From: a bacterium
GTDB taxonomy: Bacteria > Bacillota > Negativicutes > Acidaminococcales > Acidaminococcaceae
NCBI GenBank assembly: GCA_004562175.1
Contig: SFRS01000002.1
Span: 1-18,192, forward strand
Direction: 5' to 3'
DNA length: 18,192 nucleotides
Shown here: one piece after another, positions 1 to 7,589 of the stretch
Numbering within the stretch: position 1 is the stretch's first letter
Layout: every line of letters starts with the position of its first letter
The notes under the pieces: generated by a model
Told to the model about the DNA's origin: nothing
The model's database searches: none
The model's input: only the letters and a program-made list of their open reading frames with translations
Translations under genes and position numbers: made by a program

Positions 1-127
1 CTTGGCCGATGGTCTCAAAATGAGCAGCCATGCAGCCGATGCAGCCCAGACCGTATTCAGCAAAAACCTCCATAATTTCAGGATGGGATTGAACGGCTTC
101 GATAATGCCGGTATCTTTAGTAATCAT
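1..127 (-). CDS. DUF1858 redox-disulfide protein, N-terminal part (cut by window edge)
   Basis: The reverse strand encodes 42 residues beginning MITKDTGIIEAVQ and containing AEYGLGCIGCMAAH before the window ends. The CxxC pair (Cys29, Cys32) in the context GLGCIGCMAA is typical of the short DUF1858 family, also called the hybrid-cluster-protein-associated redox disulfide domain. Such proteins are usually about 60-80 residues, so roughly the last third is missing. The start is ATG at 127; the ATG at 136 is out of frame and soon hits a stop. AAAGGAG at 137-143 is a good ribosome binding site about 9 bases upstream. A role in redox chemistry or iron-sulfur handling is a family-level guess. The gene is divergent from mraZ and need not be related to division. 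Confidence 0.8.
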   Translation of the reverse strand, partial: MITKDTGIIEAVQSHPEIMEVFAEYGLGCIGCMAAHFETIGQ

Positions 128-179
128 GATGCATTTCTCCTTTAGAACAAGATGATGGGTACATAATCCGTACCACCTA

Positions 180-208
180 ATTATAGCATTTTCCTACCTA
201 AAAGCCAA
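180..208 (-). promoter_or_regulatory. Promoter for the DUF1858 gene
   Basis: On the minus strand, TTGGCT (203-208) is followed after 17 bases by TATAAT (180-185). A TG dinucleotide one base upstream of the -10 gives the extended form TGCTATAAT. It lies about 50 bases upstream of the DUF1858 start. A short inverted repeat, GGTAC-N7-GTACC at 158-174, sits at the expected transcript start and might be an operator or a small 5' hairpin. Confidence 0.6.
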
Positions 209-376
209 ATGGATAAGCGAAAATTTTTTGCAAAGAAAGTGTAACGGAAGCAAGTACTGCTTGCTCGCGAAGCCCGTTTGAGCAAACAGTATTAGCGCTA
301 CCAAGAAAAAGATAGCTGACGCAAGGAAAAAATACAGAAAATTTTTTGTAATTCTTCATAAATTTGCATTTAGGGC
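209..376. other. Intergenic stretch between divergent promoters, no gene seen
   Basis: I see no supported gene here. The 74-residue minus-strand reading frame across it has no family resemblance and overlaps the mraZ promoter. Two small inverted repeats are visible: AGCAAG-N5-CTTGCT (249-265) and GTTTG-AG-CAAAC (276-287). Neither has a following T-run, so they are not convincing terminators. They could be regulator sites upstream of the mraZ promoter. Confidence 0.4.
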
Positions 377-405
377 TTGCAATGGAAGCAAAATAAGGAT
401 ATAAT
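377..405 (+). promoter_or_regulatory. Sigma-70 type promoter of mraZ and the dcw cluster
   Basis: TTGCAA (377-382), a 17-base spacer and a perfect TATAAT (400-405) form a strong housekeeping promoter 41 bases upstream of the mraZ ATG. Its downstream side runs straight into the MraZ-box repeats, so a repressor bound there would block polymerase. This is the main candidate promoter for the whole cluster. Confidence 0.75.
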
Positions 406-440
406 GGAGAAAAGTGGAGCAAAGTGGGTAAAAAGGGGGC
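401..440 (+). promoter_or_regulatory. MraZ-box array: 10-bp direct repeats (autoregulatory operator)
   Basis: Consecutive 10-base units read ATAATGGAGA, AAAGTGGAGC, AAAGTGGGTA and AAAAGGGGGC. The middle two are near identical, while the outer two are degenerate and overlap the -10 box and the mraZ ribosome binding site. MraZ is known to bind direct repeats with a GTGG or TGGG core spaced 10 bases apart in its own promoter, in Escherichia coli and in mollicutes (AAAGTG-type boxes). The spacing and position match, so MraZ autoregulation is the natural inference. Confidence 0.75.
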
Positions 441-446
441 GACTAT

Positions 447-878
447 ATGCTTTTAGGTGAATATGAACACACCTTGGACATCAAGGGTCGTCTTGCTATG
501 CCTGCCAAGCTGCGGGAAGCACTAGGAAATAAATTTATTATTACTAAGGGCCTCGATGGTTGTCTCTTCGTGTACGATATGGATGAGTGGCACAAGGTGG
601 AGGCCAAGCTGGCTGCATTGCCCATGAGTCGTAAAACAGCCCGTGATTTTACGCGTTTTCTCTTTGGTGGCGCCTGTGAGGGCGAATGCGACAAGCAGGG
701 CCGTGTTTTATTGCCAGCCAATTTGCGTAAGCATGCGGGCTTGGAAAAGGATGCAGTCATCGTCGGCGTAGGCAGCAGAGCCGAAATTTGGGATGCTCAG
801 CGTTGGGCTGCCTATAACGAAGAGAGTGCTGAGGATGTCAACGAATTGGCTGAGCAATTAGCTGATTTAGGAATATAA
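447..878 (+). CDS. mraZ: MraZ, transcriptional regulator of the dcw cluster
   Basis: The protein has 143 residues, the normal MraZ length, and starts MLLGEYEHTLDIKGR. It holds two SpoVT/AbrB-like halves, each with the family's DxxxR motif: DIKGR at residues 11-15 followed by LAMPAKLR, and DKQGR at 82-86 followed by VLLPANLR. MraZ forms a ring-shaped oligomer that binds tandem boxes upstream of its own gene and controls the dcw operon. Such boxes lie directly upstream here at 401-440. The start ATG at 447 follows an AGGGGG ribosome binding site, part of the last repeat, so bound MraZ would also cover the DNA encoding that site. rsmH follows 15 bases after the stop, the usual mraZ-rsmH pairing. 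Confidence 0.96.
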   Translation: MLLGEYEHTLDIKGRLAMPAKLREALGNKFIITKGLDGCLFVYDMDEWHKVEAKLAALPMSRKTARDFTRFLFGGACEGECDKQGRVLLPANLRKHAGLEKDAVIVGVGSRAEIWDAQRWAAYNEESAEDVNELAEQLADLGI

Positions 879-893
879 AACGGGGTGATGAGC

Positions 894-1826
894 ATGGAGT
901 TCAAGCATACCAGCATCCTGTTTAAGGAAAGCGTGGACTTTCTGATTACTAATAAAAAGGGTATCTATGTGGACTGTACTATGGGTGGTGCAGGACACAC
1001 CTGTGGCTTTGCATCTCAATTAGAAGCTGAGGGCTTGATTTTAGGTATCGATCAGGATGAGGATGCTATTAAAGCAGCATCGGCAAGGCTTTTAGGAAAA
1101 TTTCCCTGCCAGACCAAGGTTGCCAAATCCAATTTTAAGGATTTTGCCAGAGTTTTGGATGAGCTGGGGATAGAAAAAATAGACGGAATCTTTTTTGACC
1201 TGGGCGTTTCCAGCTACCAATTGGATTGTCCGGAGCGGGGTTTTAGCTATATGCATAACGGGCCGCTGGACATGCGCATGAACCAGGAGGCTAAGCTGGA
1301 CGCCGCTTACGTGGTCAATAATTATAAAGAAGAGGAATTGGCGGATATTATCCACAAATACGGTGAAGAGCGCTGGAGCAAGCGTATTGCCCAATTTATT
1401 GTGGCGGCGCGCAAGGAAAAGCCCCTGACCACCACCTTCGAGCTAGTGGATGTGATAAAAAAGGCCATTCCTAAGGGAGCACGCATTGATGGTCCCCATC
1501 CGGCCAAGCGCACCTTTCAGGCTATTCGCATCGAGGTGAACAACGAGCTGGGTATTTTGGCAGATACCATGGAGGCCGCAGTAGCACGCTTGAACAGTGG
1601 TGGACGTATTGGCGTCATCACCTTCCATTCCTTGGAGGACAGAATCATCAAGCAGACCTTTGCCAAGCTGGTTAAGGGTTGTACCTGTCCGCCCCAACTG
1701 CCGGTGTGCGTGTGTGGCAAAAAGCCAATTTTGAAAAAAGCAGGTAATATGGTGCCGTCAGCTGCCGAGGTAGAGGAGAATCCTCGTTCTCGCAGCGCCA
1801 GATTGCGCTATGCTATTAAGATTTAA
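894..1826 (+). CDS. rsmH: RsmH (MraW), 16S rRNA m4C1402 methyltransferase
   Basis: RsmH uses S-adenosylmethionine to N4-methylate C1402 in the ribosomal P site. Family landmarks are clear: the SAM-binding motif VDCTMGGAGHT (about residues 26-36), FDLGVSSYQLDCPERGFSY (about 101-119), GPLDMRM, GGRIGVITFHSLEDRIIKQ, and the C-terminal NPRSRSARLR. A cysteine-rich stretch, CTCPPQLPVCVC, precedes the C-terminus, as in many relatives. I chose ATG 894 (MEFKHTSILF, 310 residues) because GGGGTG at 882-887 lies six bases upstream. GTG 885 and ATG 888 are also in frame and would add two or three residues, but they fall inside or right next to that binding site. Confidence 0.95.
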   Translation: MEFKHTSILFKESVDFLITNKKGIYVDCTMGGAGHTCGFASQLEAEGLILGIDQDEDAIKAASARLLGKFPCQTKVAKSNFKDFARVLDELGIEKIDGIFFDLGVSSYQLDCPERGFSYMHNGPLDMRMNQEAKLDAAYVVNNYKEEELADIIHKYGEERWSKRIAQFIVAARKEKPLTTTFELVDVIKKAIPKGARIDGPHPAKRTFQAIRIEVNNELGILADTMEAAVARLNSGGRIGVITFHSLEDRIIKQTFAKLVKGCTCPPQLPVCVCGKKPILKKAGNMVPSAAEVEENPRSRSARLRYAIKI

Positions 1827-1841
1827 GAGGTTGTGTAGTAA

Positions 1842-2246
1842 ATGTTAGCCAGAAAATATGACAATTATGCTTGGGAAGAGCAGCAGTACGAAGAGCTGCA
1901 GCAGCCCCGGCAGCAGGAAAGAATAAATACTGACCCCTATCGCAGGCTGCGGAATCGTTTTATGATTTTCGCCGTGGCGATTCTGGCTACCTATTTACTG
2001 AGCGTAGTACGTAGTGAGGCCATGGTGCATTATGGCAGCCAGCTGGTGAGCCTGCGTAAGCAGGAAACGCAGCTCATCAACAAAAATAATGAGCTGAAAA
2101 TCGAAGTAGAGCAGCTCAAGGGGCCGGAACGCATCATTGGTTTGGCAGAGCAGCATCTGGGCATGAGTGTGGCACGGAGCAATATCTATGTCCAAGCCTT
2201 AGAAAAGAAAAATAATGTGAACTCTTTGGCTGTTGCCGCGAAATAA
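1842..2246 (+). CDS. ftsL: FtsL-like divisome membrane protein
   Basis: This is a 134-residue bitopic protein. It has a polar, charged cytoplasmic segment (1-38), one transmembrane helix (about 39-57, MIFAVAILATYLLSVV), then a heptad-like coiled coil (about 64-95) and a short tail containing ERIIGLAEQHLGM. This architecture, with a conserved small motif around LAEQxLGM, is that of the FtsL/DivIC family, and the position right after rsmH is the standard ftsL position. FtsL forms a complex with FtsQ/DivIB and DivIC/FtsB that activates septal peptidoglycan synthesis. Sequence identity in this family is low, so the call rests on architecture and context. The ribosome binding site AAGAGG (1825-1830) is weak and about 11 bases away. 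The gene for its usual partner, ftsI/spoVD, does not follow. Confidence 0.85.
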   Translation: MLARKYDNYAWEEQQYEELQQPRQQERINTDPYRRLRNRFMIFAVAILATYLLSVVRSEAMVHYGSQLVSLRKQETQLINKNNELKIEVEQLKGPERIIGLAEQHLGMSVARSNIYVQALEKKNNVNSLAVAAK

Positions 2247-2269
2247 GCATAGCCAGAAGCGGTGTTTTG

Positions 2270-2278
2270 TGATATAAT
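2270..2278 (+). promoter_or_regulatory. Extended -10 promoter ahead of murE
   Basis: TGATATAAT combines a perfect TATAAT (2273-2278) with the TGn extension, so it can act without a strong -35; the bases around 2250-2255 (TAGCCA) are a poor -35. It is 65 bases upstream of murE in the 96-base ftsL-murE gap, one of the few real gaps in the array. Transcription from here would start near 2285 and pass through the hairpin at 2300-2318. Confidence 0.5.
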
Positions 2279-2299
2279 TTGCATAAGATTTTTGGGGGA

Positions 2300-2318
2300 G
2301 GCAGCCACTTTGGCTGCC
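2300..2318 (+). other. Hairpin in the murE 5' leader
   Basis: GGCAGCCA (2300-2307) and TGGCTGCC (2311-2318) are perfect 8-base complementary arms with a CTT loop. The following bases, CTTTCAATTT, are T-rich but not a clean T-run, so termination would be weak at best. The murE ribosome binding site AGGAGG (2329-2334) lies just downstream. It may be a partial terminator, an mRNA stabiliser, or what is left from a gene lost at this point. Confidence 0.55.
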
Positions 2319-2342
2319 CTTTCAATTTAGGAGGTTTCTCGC

Positions 2343-3830
2343 ATGGAAAAGTGTTTAGCTTCGCTCCTTAATTTGTTGCCCGAAGTGAAGGTTTTGGGCA
2401 GCGCCGAGAAGATAATTACCGATATAACTGCGGACTCTCGCGTTGTGCAGGCAGGTAGCCTGTTCATCGCCCTGAGAGGTGCAACTGTTGATGGTCATAA
2501 ATTTTTAGCAATGGCTGCTCAAAAGGGTGCTGTGGCAGCCTTGGTGGAGGAGGTGCCGCCGGAAATCCCTGCAGGCGTAACCTTGCTGGTTGTTGCTGAT
2601 ACTCGCGCTGCGATGGAAATTATCACTCCGTATTTTTACGATTATCCTGGTAAGCAGCTGCGCATGATTGGCGTCACCGGCACCAATGGCAAGACCACTA
2701 CCACCAATATCATCCGCACGATTTTGCGCAAAGCAGGACATAAAGTGGGCCTCATTGGTACCATCAATATCATGATCGAGGATGAGGAAACAGTGTCCCA
2801 CAACACCACGCCGGATGTGGTGGATTTGCAAAAGACCCTTTATGCCATGGTGTGCGCTGGCTGTGATTACTGCGTCATGGAGGTTTCCAGTCATGCATTG
2901 GCTTTAAAGCGCGTGGCAGGCATTGAATATGACTGCGCTGTTTTGACCAATATTACCCAGGACCACTTGGATTTTCATAAAACCATGGAGAACTATCGGG
3001 ATGCCAAGAGCTTGCTTTTCGAGCATCTGACCGATGGGGATAAGACCAACAAGAATGCCGTGTTCAACATGGACGATGCCAGCTCTGCCATTATTAAGGC
3101 TCGCACCAAGGCTAAGGTGTTGACCTATGGCAAGGGCAAGGAGAATGATATTTATCCCTTGAGCTTCACCGTGGCGCCCAAGCACATGCAGCTGGCCCTG
3201 TCCACCCCTGTGGGCGAAATGTACTTGGAGCTGAAGATTACCGGCGAGTTCAACGTGTATAACGTGATGGGTGCTGTAGCAGCCATGCTGGCGGAGAATA
3301 TCAGCAAGGATATCATCATCTCCGTGTTGGACGGCTTCGACGGCGTGCCTGGTCGTTTCCAATTGGTGGAGGCTGGCCAGCCCTACACCGTTATTGTGGA
3401 TTATGCTCACACTCCTGATGGCTTGGAAAACGTGCTCCACACAGCTCGCTCCATTACCAAGGGCAAGCTTTGGGTAGTTTTTGGCTGTGGCGGCGACCGC
3501 GATAACAAGAAGCGTCCCATCATGGGCGGATTAGCTTTGGAGCTGGCGGACAAGGTCGTGGTGACCAGTGACAATCCTCGCACCGAGGACCCGGAGCGGA
3601 TTATCGACGAAATTTTCACAGCCCTGCAAAATGTGCCTGCGGGCAAGGAGGTTTTCCGCCTGTCCGACAGAAGGGAAGCTATAAACTTCGCGCTTGCCCA
3701 TGCGGCAGCTGAGGATGTGATCATGATTGCCGGCAAGGGACACGAAAATTACCAGATTTTGAAGGATAGAACCATTCATTTCGATGATAAAGAAGTTGTT
3801 TTAGAATATTGGAGTGATAAAAAATGCTGA
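2343..3830 (+). CDS. murE: MurE, UDP-MurNAc-L-Ala-D-Glu:meso-diaminopimelate ligase
   Basis: MurE is the cytoplasmic ATP-dependent ligase that adds the third amino acid of the peptidoglycan stem. Its 495 residues match the family. The ATP-binding loop GTNGKTTTT is at 113-121, followed by NHTTPDVVDLQ-type substrate contacts (here NTTPDVVDLQ), YAHTPDGLENVL, and GKGHENYQ near the end. Residues 410-413 are DNPR within SDNPRTEDPERI, the signature of enzymes that use meso-diaminopimelate; lysine-adding enzymes differ here. The cross-link is therefore predicted to be of the DAP type, as in Gram-negatives and Negativicutes. ATG 2343 has AGGAGG eight bases upstream. The stop overlaps the murF start by 7 bases, implying translational coupling. 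Confidence 0.96.
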   Translation: MEKCLASLLNLLPEVKVLGSAEKIITDITADSRVVQAGSLFIALRGATVDGHKFLAMAAQKGAVAALVEEVPPEIPAGVTLLVVADTRAAMEIITPYFYDYPGKQLRMIGVTGTNGKTTTTNIIRTILRKAGHKVGLIGTINIMIEDEETVSHNTTPDVVDLQKTLYAMVCAGCDYCVMEVSSHALALKRVAGIEYDCAVLTNITQDHLDFHKTMENYRDAKSLLFEHLTDGDKTNKNAVFNMDDASSAIIKARTKAKVLTYGKGKENDIYPLSFTVAPKHMQLALSTPVGEMYLELKITGEFNVYNVMGAVAAMLAENISKDIIISVLDGFDGVPGRFQLVEAGQPYTVIVDYAHTPDGLENVLHTARSITKGKLWVVFGCGGDRDNKKRPIMGGLALELADKVVVTSDNPRTEDPERIIDEIFTALQNVPAGKEVFRLSDRREAINFALAHAAAEDVIMIAGKGHENYQILKDRTIHFDDKEVVLEYWSDKKC

Positions 3831-5188
3831 AGGCCAGTGAAGTAATGGCAGCCACCAAGGCTGTACGTGAAGATTTTGCGTTTACAGGCGTGACCACTGA
3901 CTCCCGTGCCGTGCAAAGCGGTGAGCTTTTTGTAGCTCTCAAGGGTGGCAACTTTGATGGTCATGATTATTGTGCCAAAGCAGTGGAGTTAGGTGCTGCG
4001 GGCGTTGTGATTTCCCACGAGATTGCGCCCCTGCCTGCGGGTGTGGCTGTTTTCAAGGTGGAGGACACCTTGAAGGCATATCAGGAGCTGGCTCATGCTT
4101 ATCGCCTGAAGCAAAAGGGCCTGAAGGTTTTTGCAATCACGGGCTCCAATGGCAAGACCTCTACCAAGGATTTGTTGGCTGCTTGCTTGAGCGCCAAATA
4201 CAAGGTTGTGAAGACCCAAGGCAATTTTAATAATGAGATTGGTTTGCCCAAAACCCTGCTTTCTATTAAGCCGGACACGGATATTGCCGTTGTAGAAATG
4301 GGCATGCGCGGCTTGGGTCAAATCGCCGAGCTGTGCCAAATCGCTGAGCCCGACAGCGGCCTCATTACTAATGTGGGTGAAACCCACATGGAGCTTTTGG
4401 GCAGCATGGAAAATATTGGCAAGGCCAAGAGCGAAATTGTAGTAGATTTGCCTGCAGATGGCTTTGCTGTCTTAAATGGTGACAACGAATATGTTGTTAA
4501 GGCTGCTGAGCAAACCAAGGCTAAGGTTGTGTATTTTGGCTTAGGTGAAAACTGCGATTATCGCGGCAGCGAAATCGCTACCTCTGCTATGGGAACTACC
4601 TTTGTCTGCACCGAAAAATCTACGGGCAGAAGCGTGAAGGTGCGCTTACAGCTCATCGGCGAGCATAATGTTTATAATGCGCTGTCCGCTATCGCCGGCG
4701 CTGCCTGCTACGGCGTGGACCTGGAGGCCAGCGCCAAGGCGCTGGCCACGGCCCGCCTCACAGGCAGCCGCCAAGAGATTATCTACATTGGCGATATTAC
4801 CTTTATCAACGACGCTTACAATGCCAGCCCCGCTTCCATGGAAGCGGCGCTCAAAACCTTGGCGGAAGCCAAGAAGGCGGGCCGCGGCAAGGGTCGCACC
4901 ATTGCCGTTTTGGCCGATATGCTGGAGCTTGGTGCCATCAGCGAGGATGCCCATCGTCGCGTGGGCAAGTGGGCGGTGGAGTATGGCGTGGATTACGTGC
5001 TGACCTATGGCAAGGACGCTGTCTACATTTCCGACGAGGTAGCTAAGCGTGGCGGCAAGACCTGCCATTTTGCCAGCCGCCAACAGGCGGCAGATAATCT
5101 GCGTTTTGTGGCTGACGCAGGGGATATCATCCTGCTCAAGGGCTCCAATTCCATGCAGGTTGGCAAGATGCTGGAGATGTTTAAATAA
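3824..5188 (+). CDS. murF: MurF, UDP-MurNAc-tripeptide:D-Ala-D-Ala ligase
   Basis: MurF joins the D-Ala-D-Ala dipeptide made by Ddl to the UDP-MurNAc tripeptide, the last cytoplasmic ligation. The 454-residue protein has the three Mur-ligase domains. The N-terminal domain contains TDSRAVQSGELFVALKG, the central domain has the P-loop GSNGKTSTK (107-115) and the Mur-ligase NxGETHxE region (NVGETHMELLG), and the C-terminal domain contains NDAYNASPASMEAAL and ends KGSNSMQVGKMLE. The start ATG overlaps the murE stop (ATGCTGA, 3824-3830), with GGAGTG as ribosome binding site within murE. Confidence 0.96.
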   Translation: MLKASEVMAATKAVREDFAFTGVTTDSRAVQSGELFVALKGGNFDGHDYCAKAVELGAAGVVISHEIAPLPAGVAVFKVEDTLKAYQELAHAYRLKQKGLKVFAITGSNGKTSTKDLLAACLSAKYKVVKTQGNFNNEIGLPKTLLSIKPDTDIAVVEMGMRGLGQIAELCQIAEPDSGLITNVGETHMELLGSMENIGKAKSEIVVDLPADGFAVLNGDNEYVVKAAEQTKAKVVYFGLGENCDYRGSEIATSAMGTTFVCTEKSTGRSVKVRLQLIGEHNVYNALSAIAGAACYGVDLEASAKALATARLTGSRQEIIYIGDITFINDAYNASPASMEAALKTLAEAKKAGRGKGRTIAVLADMLELGAISEDAHRRVGKWAVEYGVDYVLTYGKDAVYISDEVAKRGGKTCHFASRQQAADNLRFVADAGDIILLKGSNSMQVGKMLEMFK

Positions 5189-5218
5189 GATAATAAATTA
5201 ACTTGAGAGGGGAAAAGA

Positions 5219-6181
5219 ATGTTCAAGCTAGTTGCAATCCCGGTCACCGCTTTTATTGTGTGTGCCCTTATCGGCCCCGTGCTGATACCTTATTTACATA
5301 AATTGAAATTTGGTCAGTCCATTCGCGAATGTGGACCGGCCAGCCACATGAAAAAAAGCGGCACTCCCACCATGGGCGGCCTGATGATGCTGGCTGCCTT
5401 GGTCTTGGCCCTGCTTTGGGGACGCTTTACACCCCATGTCCTCATCGCGCTGGTGCTGGCCTTGGGTCACGCTCTCATCGGTTTTTTGGACGACTATATC
5501 AAGGTGGTCATGAAGCGCAATTTGGGCCTCACTGCCAAGCAGAAATTTTTGCTGCAGTTTATTTTGGCCGGTGCTTACGTGTATTTTGCCGAAACTCATC
5601 TGCAGAACACCAGCCTCTGGGTGCCGTTGTTCAATGTAGAGCTTGATTTTGGTTGGGCTTATTATGCTTTGGCGTTCATTTTACTGGTGGGTACCACCAA
5701 TGCGGTCAATTTGACGGATGGCTTGGATGGCTTGGTATCCTTTGTCAGCGTTCCCGTAACCTTGGCTTACGCCTTTATTGCCTACATGCAGGGTATGCTG
5801 GATGTGAGCGGCTTTGCTTTGGGCCTCACCGGTGCCTGCCTGGGCTTTTTGCTCTTCAATCGTCATCCTGCCCAAGTTTTCATGGGTGATACGGGCAGTC
5901 TGGCCTTGGGCGGCGGTGTGGCAGCTCTTGCGCTTTTGACCCACACGGAGCTGCTTTTAGTAATCATCGGCGGCGTGTATGTAGCTGAGGCTATGAGCGT
6001 CATTATCCAAGTAACTTATTTCCGCCTGACCGGCGGCAAGCGTATTTTCCGCATGTCCCCCTTGCACCACCATTATGAATTGGGTGGCTGGAACGAGGTC
6101 AAGGTAGTACGCGTTTTCACTTTCGTAAGCTTTCTGTTGTCTGCTTTAGGCTTGTGGCTGTGGTTGGCAGCAGTTTTATAG
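5219..6181 (+). CDS. mraY: MraY, phospho-MurNAc-pentapeptide transferase
   Basis: MraY transfers phospho-MurNAc-pentapeptide from UDP to undecaprenyl phosphate, forming lipid I at the inner face of the membrane. The 320-residue polytopic protein has about ten hydrophobic segments. Diagnostic motifs are GQSIRECGP with HMKKSGTPTMGG (43-54), the catalytic-site FLDDYIKVVMKRNLGLTAKQK region with Asp91-Asp92, NLTDGLDGL (164-172), FMGDTGSLALGG, and the histidine-rich loop PLHHHYELGGWNE. GAGAGGGG, seven or eight bases before the ATG at 5219, is a good ribosome binding site. The TAG stop provides the first bases of the murD ribosome binding site. Confidence 0.97.
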   Translation: MFKLVAIPVTAFIVCALIGPVLIPYLHKLKFGQSIRECGPASHMKKSGTPTMGGLMMLAALVLALLWGRFTPHVLIALVLALGHALIGFLDDYIKVVMKRNLGLTAKQKFLLQFILAGAYVYFAETHLQNTSLWVPLFNVELDFGWAYYALAFILLVGTTNAVNLTDGLDGLVSFVSVPVTLAYAFIAYMQGMLDVSGFALGLTGACLGFLLFNRHPAQVFMGDTGSLALGGGVAALALLTHTELLLVIIGGVYVAEAMSVIIQVTYFRLTGGKRIFRMSPLHHHYELGGWNEVKVVRVFTFVSFLLSALGLWLWLAAVL

Positions 6182-6193
6182 GAGGCATTTATC

Positions 6194-7573
6194 ATGACGG
6201 GTTGGACTGACATGATGGATAAGGCTGTAATTGTATATGGTGCCGGTATCAGCGGCCGTGGAGCGGCCGAGGTACTGGTGCGTCGTGGGCAGCAGGTATT
6301 TTTGTATAACGACGACCCCTGCACCCTTGACGAGGAGCTGCTGGCAGCTTTACGTGCTGTGGGCGGCGATTTGCTTGTCGGTGAAGAAGCCTTTGCCGAA
6401 GCTTTAGCGAAGGCAGGGCTGCTGGTTTTATCACCCGGCGTGCCCTGCGACAATAAAAATGTTTTGTTGGCCGAAAAAACGGAAGGCGTGGAGGTCATCA
6501 GCGAGGTGGAGCTTGCTTATCGCCTGTATGGTGGTCACATGGCGGCCATTACCGGTACTAATGGCAAGACCACCACGACCACCATCGTGGGGGAAATGTT
6601 CAAGCGCTTGCCCGTGCCCAGTGCGGTGGGTGGCAACATTGGCTTGGCACTGTCCAAGGAGGTGGAGGGCCTGCCGGAGGAAGCATGGCTAGCTGCGGAG
6701 CTCAGTAGTTTCCAGCTGGAAAAGGTAAAGACCTTCCGTCCGGATATTGCTGTGGTTTTGAATTTGACGCCGGACCATCTGGAGCGCCATCACAGCATGG
6801 CAGCCTATGGAGAGGCGAAAAAGAATATTTTTCGTCAGCAAGGTGTGAGCCAAATCACTGTGCTCAACTACGACGACCCCGAGGTAAGGACTTGGTCCAA
6901 GGACAGCAAGGGTACAATTTGCTTCTTTAGTAGAAAAACTGTTTTGCCCCAAGGAATTTTTATGCAAAACGGTGATTTTGTGATAAAATGGAATGATACA
7001 ACAAAGGTTGTTTGTAATATAGACGAGCTCAAGCTTTTTGGCGGGCACAACGAGGAAAATGTGCTGGCTGCCATCGCCTGTGGCTTTTTTGCCGGTGTGT
7101 CCGTGGAGGACATGGCTGATGTGCTGCGCAATTTCCGCAGCATTGAGCATCGCTTGGAATATGTGCGCACCCTTAAGGGTGTGCCCTATTACAACGATTC
7201 CAAGGCCACTAACACTGATTCAGCCATCAAGGCGCTGGAGGCCTTCAGCAAGGGGCACATCATCCTTTTGGCTGGTGGTCATGACAAGCTCACGGAGCTG
7301 GAGCCCATGATGGCTTTGGTGAAGGAAAAATGTGACGCCTTGATTTTGCTGGGTGAAGCCAAGGAACGTTTTTATGCTGCGGCTCAGGCCGCTGGTGTGG
7401 AGAACATTGTCCTGGCTGATTCCTTTGCGGATGCAGTGCACAAGGCTTATGCCATGGCGCAGCCTCCTCAGGTGGTGCTGCTTTCCCCGGCTTGCTCGTC
7501 CTATGATATGTTTAAAAACTACCCTGAGCGCGGACGCTATTTTAAAGAGCTGGTGAACGCTTTGCCGCTGTAA
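6194..7573 (+). CDS. murD: MurD, UDP-MurNAc-L-Ala:D-glutamate ligase
   Basis: MurD adds D-glutamate to UDP-MurNAc-L-Ala. The 459-residue protein opens with the nucleotide-binding-like GAGISGRGAAEVL, then has the P-loop GTNGKTTTT (121-129), AELSSFQLE, NLTPDHLERHHSM, HRLEYV plus NDSKATNTDSAIKAL, and the typical MurD C-terminus LLSPACSSYDMF with GRYFKELV. ATG 6194 is chosen because AGGAGG ends eight bases upstream; a later in-frame ATG at 6212 has no such site. After the stop only 16 bases remain before murG, so the ftsW gene that commonly sits at this junction is absent. Confidence 0.96.
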   Translation: MTGWTDMMDKAVIVYGAGISGRGAAEVLVRRGQQVFLYNDDPCTLDEELLAALRAVGGDLLVGEEAFAEALAKAGLLVLSPGVPCDNKNVLLAEKTEGVEVISEVELAYRLYGGHMAAITGTNGKTTTTTIVGEMFKRLPVPSAVGGNIGLALSKEVEGLPEEAWLAAELSSFQLEKVKTFRPDIAVVLNLTPDHLERHHSMAAYGEAKKNIFRQQGVSQITVLNYDDPEVRTWSKDSKGTICFFSRKTVLPQGIFMQNGDFVIKWNDTTKVVCNIDELKLFGGHNEENVLAAIACGFFAGVSVEDMADVLRNFRSIEHRLEYVRTLKGVPYYNDSKATNTDSAIKALEAFSKGHIILLAGGHDKLTELEPMMALVKEKCDALILLGEAKERFYAAAQAAGVENIVLADSFADAVHKAYAMAQPPQVVLLSPACSSYDMFKNYPERGRYFKELVNALPL

Positions 7574-7589
7574 GGGAGGAGGAAGCAAA

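Noticed and set aside
249..287. Small inverted repeats upstream of mraZ as possible terminator or CRISPR-like repeats
   Set aside because: There are only two short, unrelated repeats without spacing regularity or a T-run.
198..422. A 74-codon minus-strand frame in the mraZ upstream region
   Set aside because: It covers the mraZ promoter and the MraZ boxes, has no convincing ribosome binding site and resembles nothing known.
2904..3440. A 178-codon minus-strand frame inside murE
   Set aside because: It is fully nested opposite a conserved ligase gene, with shadow-type composition and no start signal.
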